Shown: positions 14,385 to 23,076 of the stretch, one piece after another
How the letters are laid out: each line of letters begins with the position of its first letter
How positions within the stretch are numbered: the first letter of the stretch is position 1
NCBI GenBank assembly: GCA_002425245.1
Contig: DILW01000018.1
Location: forward strand, 1-23,076
Source of the DNA: Betaproteobacteria bacterium UBA5582
GTDB lineage: Bacteria; Pseudomonadota; Gammaproteobacteria; Burkholderiales; Rhodocyclaceae
DNA length: 23,076 nt
Direction of reading: 5' to 3'
Notes under the pieces: generated by a model
The model's input: the letters and a program-made list of their open reading frames with translations, nothing else
The model's database searches: none
Told to the model about the DNA's origin: nothing
Program-made: the position numbers and the translations under genes

Positions 14385-15232
14385 GGCGAAGCGGCCGCTA
14401 CCTGGTTCAAGCGTCCCAGGATGCTTGTCCAGGCTTGATCACCGCAGCACTCATGGGAAACGCCGGGCAACAGCAAAACCCTGGCGCCGGGCGGCAGAGC
14501 GTGCCGCATGGCCGCGTAAGGCACGTTGTTGTCCTGTTCGCCGAAAACTGCCCAGCGCTCCACCCCGGGCCGCCAGTCAGATTGCCTGGCCACGTTCAAC
14601 GACCCGGACAATGCAGAGTAGGCATGCAACTTCGTCCACTGCGCGTGATCCAGCGGTGCAGCCACGGCAATCACCTGCCGCACCTGCGGCACCCGCTCGC
14701 CGATCAGCATGGCCAACACCCCGCCGCCGGAGTAGCCAACCAAGCTCACCCGGCTGATCCGGGGATGACTTGCCAACCACTTGCTCAAGGCGTCACTCAT
14801 CACCGCCACCACCTGCTCGGAATAACGGTGGCTGGTCCAGTCGCGCGGATGGCAGGGCGCTTCACCTGCACCGAGAAAATAGCAGGGACGACCGAGATAA
14901 AGCGCACCACCCTCATCCTGAGCCATCAAGGCGAGCGCGAGCGGCTTGCGCGGGGTGGGATCGGCGGCGATCAGTTCGCCGCCAGCGAGCCAGGGGCGAC
15001 CATCACCTTCAATGTAAACCCGGACATCGGCACCCCGCTCGGCCAATGCCTGGCGTTCAAGCAGCAGCAATCGATAGCCTTGAACCTGCGCCACATCCTG
15101 CCTGAGCGGAACGCTGTCGCGAAGCGTCTCGAAACGGGCCTGCGAGCTGGCACAAGCGTTGAGGAGCAATGCCAGCAAGGCGAGAGGCAAAAAAGAAAAA
15201 GCTGGCGGTTTTTTCGTCGCCAGCTTTTCCAT
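14381..15232 (-). CDS. Alpha/beta-hydrolase lipoprotein, substrate unknown
   Basis: Predicted lipoprotein of 283 residues with an alpha/beta-hydrolase fold. The signal peptide has a basic start (MEKLATKK), a Leu-rich core and a lipobox LNAC with lipidated C27; A28 at +2 favours the outer membrane. The catalytic triad is S168 (GYSGG, 166-170), D234 (FGEQDNNVP) and H260 (GVSHECCGD). Four further cysteines (C117, C127, C262, C263) could form disulfides in the periplasm. It could be an esterase, lipase or peptidase-like enzyme; the substrate cannot be read. It starts 20 bases after the autotransporter stop on the same strand. Its first codons contain a perfect terminator-like hairpin, so its expression may depend on read-through. 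No other in-frame start would keep a working signal peptide. Confidence 0.85.
   Translation of the reverse strand: MEKLATKKPPAFSFLPLALLALLLNACASSQARFETLRDSVPLRQDVAQVQGYRLLLLERQALAERGADVRVYIEGDGRPWLAGGELIAADPTPRKPLALALMAQDEGGALYLGRPCYFLGAGEAPCHPRDWTSHRYSEQVVAVMSDALSKWLASHPRISRVSLVGYSGGGVLAMLIGERVPQVRQVIAVAAPLDHAQWTKLHAYSALSGSLNVARQSDWRPGVERWAVFGEQDNNVPYAAMRHALPPGARVLLLPGVSHECCGDQAWTSILGRLNQVAAASP
15190..15228 (-). terminator. Terminator hairpin embedded in the hydrolase start
   Basis: On the minus strand AAAAGCTGGCG (15228-15218), a 10-base A-rich loop and CGCCAGCTTTT (15207-15197) form a perfect 11-bp stem followed by TCTTTTTTG. This is a strong intrinsic-terminator signature 25 bases after the autotransporter stop. 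It also encodes residues 2-15 of the downstream lipoprotein. The flanking A/T runs make it terminator-like on the plus strand as well, but no plus-strand gene feeds into it. Confidence 0.75.
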
Positions 15233-15252
15233 GATTCAGGGCTTCAAAAAAA

Positions 15253-17346
15253 TCAGAAGCTCTGACGATACTTCAACTCAAGCGTGTAGTCACTGTACTT
15301 GCTGTTGCCAACGACGCTGTCGAGATTGACGAAGAAGGAACGCTCACGATCGATTTCCTTGCTGAAACCGAGCGCGACACGACCGTAATCGCGTTGTCCA
15401 TCCACGCCCTTGACCCGGAACACGGTGTTCGCCGGATCGGCCACGAAGGCAGCGCTGACGGAACGGGCGTCGTTGCTGAATTCATGTTCCCAGGCCAGGC
15501 TGCCGTTGATCGTCCAGCCGCCGCGCAGCTTGTACTCGGCGCCGATACCGATTTCGGAAACCAGGGCATCGATCGTGTTGTCCTTGTAGACCAGCGCGGC
15601 AGCGCCGCCCTTTTCACGATAGCCGTCGATGGAAACGTTGGTGTAGTGCAACTGCCCGAAGGGCTTGAGCGTGGTCGCCTCGTTGAGGGCGATTTCCTTG
15701 CTCACCCCGAACGACAGATTCCACTGGTTGGCATTGGTATCGCCGCTCAGCGCGTTACCTGCTGCCATGCGCTTGGTATCCAGGCCGACGCGACCGTAGC
15801 CGAACACCCCTTCCAGGAACCACGACGGCGAGAACTCGTAGGCGCCGTAAGCGGAAAGCATGAAGGTGCTGGCATCCGAGCCGCTACCCGGAATTCCCTT
15901 GACCTTGGAGTCGCTATTCACGTAGCCGACGGACGCGCCCAGCAGGAGCTTCTGGTTGATCTGCTTGTCGGCACCGAAAGCGATGCTGTAGGTGTCGGAA
16001 CGGTAGCCGTTGATGCCATCGTCGGTGGATTGACGGGCCTCGCCATAGGTACCGCGAACGAAGAAGCTGACGTCGCTGGCCGAATCGGCGCTGGCGCCGC
16101 CGCCCTTGACCCCGGCAGCAGCCAGGTCAGCATCACTGAAGCCACCGCGGTTACCCGCCAGCGAGATGGCGCCTGAGGAGGAGCGGAGACCGATCCGCGC
16201 ATCGGCGATACGGCTGAACAGAATGCGCCGGTACTGCGTCGCGCCACGGATAATCGAAGTCCGAGCCGAGAACAGGGTGTGCGGCAGCATCTGGTTGAGC
16301 TGGGCAAGCACCGCGGCACTGCTGCCGGAGAGCACCGGCAGACGGTTGGACCTGAGCAGCGCGCCGCACAAGACCTTGGCCGGGCCGCTGGCAATGCTGC
16401 AATCAACGCCGACCACCGCAGCCTGCTGATTCTGGGAAATCGCGGCGACGATGTTGGCGAGCTCCTGCGAGAGTGAACTCAAGGCGCTTACATCGGTATA
16501 CACGCTACGCAACTGATCGATATCCATGACGGTACCGCCGGTTGCCAGGGCCAAGCGGGTGTAATCAACCTCGGTTGTTCCGTCAGCAGAGCGGAGAACA
16601 TACCCCTGTACCTTGGTTACGACACCGGTTTTCGGATCCTTGACGAAGGCAAAACCGGTCGCCGGATCGGCGCCGACCACGGCAATAGCGGTATTACCCT
16701 GAGCGTCGCTCAGGCGCTGGCTGGCCACGCTGTGCAGCACGATGTTCTTCTGGGACAGAAGCTGCTGCATCGTCGCGACGTTGGCCGACGCATTCGCCCC
16801 TGTGTTGTAAATCGTCTGGCCCTGCGGCAGGTTGCTGGTAACCGGCGTGCCACCGGTATCGATATCGCGGTCTTCGTCGGTAATCAGCAGAATGGACGCG
16901 CCTGCACCGCTGCGGAACTGGTAGTTGCGCAACACGTAGTCGATCATCCGGTAACCGTCCTCAGTCCCGCCGGAGGTTTGCAGCTGGGGCGTAACCAAGT
17001 TGAATTGCATCGCATTGCCCCAGACCGCATCGACGCCGCTCGACAGGTTGAGATGCCGGTACAGTGCAGAGCCACTCGTTTCGCGGCCAGCCTCGCTCGC
17101 GGAAACGAATTGGGAGGAACTACCACCGAAACCGCCAAGCCCGTAGCGGTTAACCGTGACGTTCTGGGTATTCAGGACATTGTCGAGGTTCTGGATGTAC
17201 GATCCGATGAAAGCGTTATGCTCTCCGGACATCGAACCGCTCTCGTCGATGGCCACCACCATATCGATGGTGGAAGCAGCATTGGCTCCTCCCGCGATTG
17301 CCGACATGACTGCAGCACTAAGCAGACTTTTCTTGAAACCGACCAT
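15253..17346 (-). CDS. von Willebrand A-domain autotransporter (type Va secretion)
   Basis: Predicted surface protein of 697 residues. The Sec signal is MVGFKKSLLSAAVMSAIAGG..., cleaved near residue 23. The passenger is a vWA domain (about 27-305) with metal-site motif D34-x-S36-x-S38 (AIDESGSMSG), a candidate metal-site Thr at T129 and D157 in LLITDEDRD. A Cys pair (C316, C327) follows, in a linker. The C-terminal autotransporter barrel (about 425-697) is rich in alternating strands, beginning DVSFFVRGTYGEARQS and ending in Phe (LELKYRQSF). It probably displays or releases a ligand-binding vWA domain, for example for adhesion; the ligand is unknown. ATG 17346 is chosen for its signal peptide and GGAGG 4 bases upstream. 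It is followed by a terminator and a lipoprotein hydrolase, and is divergent from a methyltransferase. Confidence 0.85.
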   Translation of the reverse strand: MVGFKKSLLSAAVMSAIAGGANAASTIDMVVAIDESGSMSGEHNAFIGSYIQNLDNVLNTQNVTVNRYGLGGFGGSSSQFVSASEAGRETSGSALYRHLNLSSGVDAVWGNAMQFNLVTPQLQTSGGTEDGYRMIDYVLRNYQFRSGAGASILLITDEDRDIDTGGTPVTSNLPQGQTIYNTGANASANVATMQQLLSQKNIVLHSVASQRLSDAQGNTAIAVVGADPATGFAFVKDPKTGVVTKVQGYVLRSADGTTEVDYTRLALATGGTVMDIDQLRSVYTDVSALSSLSQELANIVAAISQNQQAAVVGVDCSIASGPAKVLCGALLRSNRLPVLSGSSAAVLAQLNQMLPHTLFSARTSIIRGATQYRRILFSRIADARIGLRSSSGAISLAGNRGGFSDADLAAAGVKGGGASADSASDVSFFVRGTYGEARQSTDDGINGYRSDTYSIAFGADKQINQKLLLGASVGYVNSDSKVKGIPGSGSDASTFMLSAYGAYEFSPSWFLEGVFGYGRVGLDTKRMAAGNALSGDTNANQWNLSFGVSKEIALNEATTLKPFGQLHYTNVSIDGYREKGGAAALVYKDNTIDALVSEIGIGAEYKLRGGWTINGSLAWEHEFSNDARSVSAAFVADPANTVFRVKGVDGQRDYGRVALGFSKEIDRERSFFVNLDSVVGNSKYSDYTLELKYRQSF

Positions 17347-17388
17347 GACCCCTCCAGTATGATTTGTTGAACATGACAAGTGGCCACG

Positions 17389-17417
17389 ATTATCACACCC
17401 CATCGTCATGCAAACAA
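17389..17417 (-). promoter_or_regulatory. Candidate promoter of the autotransporter
   Basis: On the minus strand TTGTTT (17417-17412) and GATAAT (17394-17389; 5 of 6 to TATAAT) are 17 bases apart, predicting a start about 36 bases before the autotransporter ATG. The -35 overlaps the first codons of the divergent methyltransferase frame, so either the two share control or the methyltransferase starts further in. Confidence 0.4.
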
Positions 17418-18061
17418 CAATCTGCCAGCTGAAAACGCCCACCGCACAAGAAGTGAGACATCAAAGCAACAATCTGAGCAAAAGCTACACGCTCCTCGCG
17501 CCGATCTATGACCTGTTCGTCAACCGGGCGAGCAAGGCGATGCGCGCAGCCAGCCTGGCGACGTTGCCGGCCAGGCCGGGCATGGTTCTGCTCGCCGGTG
17601 TCGGCACCGGACTCGACCTGCCACATTTGCCAGCCCATCACCGTTACGTGGGAGTCGATCTGACCGGCGCCATGCTAAGGCGCAGCCTGCCGCGCGCCGG
17701 CCGGCTGGATTTCCGTCCGGTGCAGGGAGACGTGCATCGCCTGCCGTTCGCCGATGCCAGTTTCGACGCCGTCGTCGCCCACCTGATTCTGGCCGTGGTG
17801 CCACAGCCGGCGCTGTGCCTGGCGGAAATTTCGCGGGTGTTGAAACCGGGCGGCGAGGCGCTGATCCTCGACAAGTTCCTGCGCCGCAACCAGAAGGCGC
17901 CGTTACGGCGTCTGCTCAATCCGCTAGCGCGGCGTGTCGCCACCCAACTCGACGTGGTTTTCGAGGACTTGCTCGACGCCAGCCCCGGCCTCGCTCTGCG
18001 CGACGACAGCCCGGTCCTCGCCGGCGGCTGGTTCCGCCGCATCCGGCTGGTCCGGCGCTGA
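17408..18061 (+). CDS. Class I SAM-dependent methyltransferase (UbiE/PmtA-like)
   Basis: Rossmann-fold methyltransferase of 217 residues. The SAM-binding motif I is AGVGTGLDLP (63-72), D84 in VGVDLTGAML holds the ribose, LPFADASFDAV (112-122) is motif II-like and RVLKPGGEALILD (143-155) is motif III. The SYTLLAPIYDLFVNRASKAMR start resembles UbiE and phosphatidylethanolamine N-methyltransferase relatives; the substrate is not determined. No Shine-Dalgarno is visible before ATG 17408; GTG 17453 is an alternative start that would still keep all motifs. The last 138 bases overlap, tail to tail, the coding end of the minus-strand AI-2E-type gene. Confidence 0.85.
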   Translation: MQTTICQLKTPTAQEVRHQSNNLSKSYTLLAPIYDLFVNRASKAMRAASLATLPARPGMVLLAGVGTGLDLPHLPAHHRYVGVDLTGAMLRRSLPRAGRLDFRPVQGDVHRLPFADASFDAVVAHLILAVVPQPALCLAEISRVLKPGGEALILDKFLRRNQKAPLRRLLNPLARRVATQLDVVFEDLLDASPGLALRDDSPVLAGGWFRRIRLVRR

Positions 18062-19117
18062 ATCGTCGCCGAGCGCATCGGCGATCCACGCCTGGAGCAG
18101 CGTCCAGGTGATGGCCAGAACCACCGGCCCGACGAAGATGCCGATCAGGCCGAAGCCGAGCATGCCGCCGATGACGCCGGCGAAGATCAGCAGCAAGGGG
18201 AGATCGGCGCCGCGCCGGATCAGCATCGGGCGCAGGAAGTTGTCGAGGCTGCCGACGATCACGCTCCACACCACCAAAAACACCGCCCAGCCGGTATCGC
18301 CCATCCAGAACAGCCAGCCGGCAGCCGGCAGCAGGACCAGGACCGGACCGACCTGGGCGATGCACAGCAGCAGCATCACCGCCGACAGCAAAGCGGCGAA
18401 GGGGACGCCGGCCAGCGCCAGACCGAGCCCACCCAACACCGTCTGCACCAGCGCGGTGACGCCGACGCCCAAAGCCACGCCGCGGATCGCCTGACCGGCC
18501 AGGATCACCGAATTCTCGCCGCGCGCACCGGCAAGGCGGCGACCGAAACGGCGCACCAGGCGCGCCGCCGGTTCGCCGCCGGAATACATGATGGCGGCAA
18601 TGGTGACGATCAGCAGGAACTGCACCAGCATGCCGCCGAGCCCGCCGACCTGAGCGAGCACCCACTTGCCGGTATCGGCGGCATAAGGCGTGATCTGGGC
18701 GATGATGCCGTCGGTGCCGCCCGCCGCCAGTTGCACCCACAGCCCGGCCAGCGTCGCACCGACCAGCGGCAGTTCGGCGATCCAGCGCGGCAGCGGCGGC
18801 AGACCGTTGGCGATCAGATGATCGGCGAGCGCGGTCAGGGTGCCGGCGTTGCCGGCGATGGTATCGACCGCCAGCCACAGCGGCAGCACCAGCAGCAACA
18901 GCATGGCCAGCGTCATCAGCGCGATTGCCGGCGCCCGGCGGCCGCCCAGCCGCGCTTCGAGCGCCAGGAAAGCCGGCCAGGTGGCGACGACGATCATCGC
19001 CGCCCACACGCCAGCAGCCAGGAAAGGCCGCAGCACCCACAGCGACAGGCCACCGAGGCCGACGACAAAAAAGATCGCCAGCGTGTTGCGGGTCAGGTCG
19101 CGGTGGATGTCGCGCAT
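17924..19117 (-). CDS. AI-2E transporter (PerM/YdiK) family membrane protein
   Basis: Inner-membrane protein of 397 residues in the AI-2E/PerM family. About seven to eight hydrophobic spans are visible, starting with the pair at about 13-50 and then about 62-85, 155-180, 210-285 (several) and 310-345. The family's conserved end segment SLDNFLRPMLIRRGADLPLLLIFAGVIGGMLGFGLIGIFVGPVVLA is present. Members are linked to autoinducer-2 export or to ion and small-molecule transport, but most have no proven substrate. A hydrophilic Ala/Asp/Glu-rich tail of about 45 residues is encoded antisense to the methyltransferase 3' end. The ATG is 3 bases after the argJ stop, so it is probably co-transcribed and coupled. 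Confidence 0.9.
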   Translation of the reverse strand: MRDIHRDLTRNTLAIFFVVGLGGLSLWVLRPFLAAGVWAAMIVVATWPAFLALEARLGGRRAPAIALMTLAMLLLLVLPLWLAVDTIAGNAGTLTALADHLIANGLPPLPRWIAELPLVGATLAGLWVQLAAGGTDGIIAQITPYAADTGKWVLAQVGGLGGMLVQFLLIVTIAAIMYSGGEPAARLVRRFGRRLAGARGENSVILAGQAIRGVALGVGVTALVQTVLGGLGLALAGVPFAALLSAVMLLLCIAQVGPVLVLLPAAGWLFWMGDTGWAVFLVVWSVIVGSLDNFLRPMLIRRGADLPLLLIFAGVIGGMLGFGLIGIFVGPVVLAITWTLLQAWIADALGDDSAPDQPDAAEPAAGEDRAVVAQSEAGAGVEQVLENHVELGGDTPR

Positions 19118-19120
19118 CGC

Positions 19121-20347
19121 TTAGGAGCGGTAGTCGGCGTTGATCTTGACGTAGTCGTACGAGAAGTCGCAGGTGTAGACCTTGGCTGCCGCGTCGCCGC
19201 GACCGAGGGCGACACGCACGGTGATCTCGGCCTGCGCCATCACCCGGGCACCGTCGGCTTCCTGGTAGGCTGCAGCGCGACCGCCTTTCTCGGCGACCAG
19301 CACATCGTCCAGCCAGACCTTCACCCCATCGACGTCGAGATCGGCGATGCCGGCGTAACCGACGGCGGCGAGGATGCGACCGAGGTTGGGGTCAGAGGCG
19401 AAGAAGGCAGTCTTGACCAGCGGCGAGTGGCCAATGGCGTAGCCGACCTGGCGGCACTCCTCGATCGTTTTGCCGCCCTCGACGGCAACGGTGATGAACT
19501 TGGTGGCGCCCTCGCCGTCGCGGACGATGGCCTGCGCCAGCTCGACCGACACGGCAACGATCGCCGCCTTGACCTCGGCCCAGCCGGCGTCGCTTGCCGA
19601 GGCGAAGCTGGCGCCTGACTGGCCGGTGGCGATCATCACGTAGGAATCGTTGGTCGAGGTGTCGCCATCGACGGTGATGCAGTTGAACGAAGCGTCGACC
19701 GCTTCCTTGACCAGCTGGTCGAGCAGCGGCTGGGCAATGCCGGCGTCGGTGGCAAGGAAGCCGAGCATGGTCGCCATGTTCGGCCGGATCATGCCGGCGC
19801 CCTTGGAAATGCCGGAAATCGTGACTTTCCTGCCATTGACCTCGACCACGCGCGAGGCCGCCTTGGCCACCGTGTCGGTAGTCATGATCCCGTGCGCGGC
19901 GGCGTGCCAGTTGTCCGCCTTGAGGTCGGCGAAGACCGCCGGCAGGCCGGCCTTGATGCGTTCGACCGGCAGCGGTTCGAGAATGACGCCGGTGGAGAAC
20001 GGCAGCACCTGTTCCGCCGCCACGCCGAGCAGTTCGGCGACCGCTTCGCAGGTCTGGCGGGCGGTCTGGCGGCCGGGCTCGCCGGTACCGGCGTTGGCGA
20101 TGCCGGTGTTGATCACCAGGGCGCGGATTTCCTGACCGCTGGCCAGATGCTGGCGGCACAGCAGGACCGGTGCCGCGCAGAAGCGGTTCTGGGTGAACAC
20201 CCCGGCCACCGTGCAGCCGGCGTCGAGGGCGACCAGCGTCAGGTCGCGGCGGTTCTTCTTGCGGATTTCAGCTTCGGCGACGCCGAGGCGGACGCCGGCC
20301 ACGGCGAACAGTTGATCGGCGGTCGGGGTGGCGTAATTGACGGGCAT
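19121..20347 (-). CDS. argJ: Bifunctional ornithine acetyltransferase / N-acetylglutamate synthase
   Basis: ArgJ transfers the acetyl group from N-acetylornithine to glutamate, recycling acetyl in arginine synthesis; bifunctional forms also use acetyl-CoA. The 408-residue proenzyme cleaves itself before a Thr: T193 in the NMATMLGF motif is the predicted nucleophile that starts the beta chain. SKGAGMIRPNMATML, NCITVDGDTSTNDS and the FSYDYVKINADYRS end are family hallmarks. GGAG lies 8 bases before the ATG. Whether it is mono- or bifunctional cannot be told from sequence alone. It is followed directly by the AI-2E-type gene and preceded by secA. Confidence 0.96.
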   Translation of the reverse strand: MPVNYATPTADQLFAVAGVRLGVAEAEIRKKNRRDLTLVALDAGCTVAGVFTQNRFCAAPVLLCRQHLASGQEIRALVINTGIANAGTGEPGRQTARQTCEAVAELLGVAAEQVLPFSTGVILEPLPVERIKAGLPAVFADLKADNWHAAAHGIMTTDTVAKAASRVVEVNGRKVTISGISKGAGMIRPNMATMLGFLATDAGIAQPLLDQLVKEAVDASFNCITVDGDTSTNDSYVMIATGQSGASFASASDAGWAEVKAAIVAVSVELAQAIVRDGEGATKFITVAVEGGKTIEECRQVGYAIGHSPLVKTAFFASDPNLGRILAAVGYAGIADLDVDGVKVWLDDVLVAEKGGRAAAYQEADGARVMAQAEITVRVALGRGDAAAKVYTCDFSYDYVKINADYRS

Positions 20348-20368
20348 GGTAGGTGCTCCAACAGCATC

Positions 20369-20390
20369 AAGGCACCGCGAAGGGTGCCTT
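20369..20390 (-). terminator. Hairpin between secA and argJ
   Basis: AAGGCACC (20369-20376), loop GCGAAG and GGTGCCTT (20383-20390) form a perfect 8-bp stem just after the secA stop. The base run after it on the minus strand (GATGCTGTT) is poor in T, so it is at most a weak terminator, or a stem that protects the secA 3' end. Confidence 0.5.
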
Positions 20391-20409
20391 GGATCGGGTT
20401 ACTGGAATT

Positions 20410-23076
<2,667 letters not shown>

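Overview
The window reads as chromosomal DNA of a GC-rich betaproteobacterium, most likely of the order Rhodocyclales (Dechloromonas/Azonexus-like). This is inferred from the gene content: a porin with the signal sequence MQKKIIALAVAGLASTAAFA, a form II RuBisCO gene with cbbQ-cbbO and a cbbR-type regulator, and an rpe-trpEGDC block. No sequence search was run. The first 36 bases are not genomic: they match a degraded Illumina read-1 adapter, and true sequence begins at 37 inside proB.

Layout. 37-492 is the 3' end of proB. 493-824 is a gene-poor gap. 828-1877 is a membrane-anchored PAS-GGDEF diguanylate cyclase. 1904-2005 (minus) is a 33-residue single-span membrane protein with its own terminator. 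2207-7755 is a carbon-fixation cluster: cbbM, the CbbQ/CbbO activase pair and a LysR regulator, all on the plus strand. 7842-8960 (minus) is a general porin. 9167-13251 (minus) is the tryptophan operon trpE-trpG-trpD-trpC, preceded by a candidate promoter and a short leader peptide with three Trp codons. rpe (minus) and apaG (plus) diverge at about 13980. 14381-17346 (minus) is a von Willebrand A-domain autotransporter followed by an alpha/beta-hydrolase lipoprotein. 17408-18061 is a methyltransferase gene that overlaps the tail of an AI-2E/PerM-family membrane protein (minus). argJ and secA (minus, 5' end outside the window) close the region.

How the genes fit together. CbbM has all the visible catalytic residues. 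CbbQ and CbbO form the known AAA+/vWA activase that removes inhibitory sugar phosphates from RuBisCO, and the LysR protein is the probable CbbR. Rpe supplies ribulose 5-phosphate interconversion to the Calvin cycle and the pentose phosphate pathway. Four trp genes cover three of the steps from chorismate to indole-glycerol phosphate (trpF, trpB and trpA are not here). Their overlapping stop and start codons imply translational coupling.

The parts most worth a second look are the trp leader, a perfect terminator-like hairpin lying inside the first codons of the hydrolase lipoprotein, the surface vWA autotransporter, the tiny membrane protein beside cbbM, and a 138-base tail-to-tail coding overlap. 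I found no CRISPR array, tRNA, rRNA, insertion sequence or phage gene.
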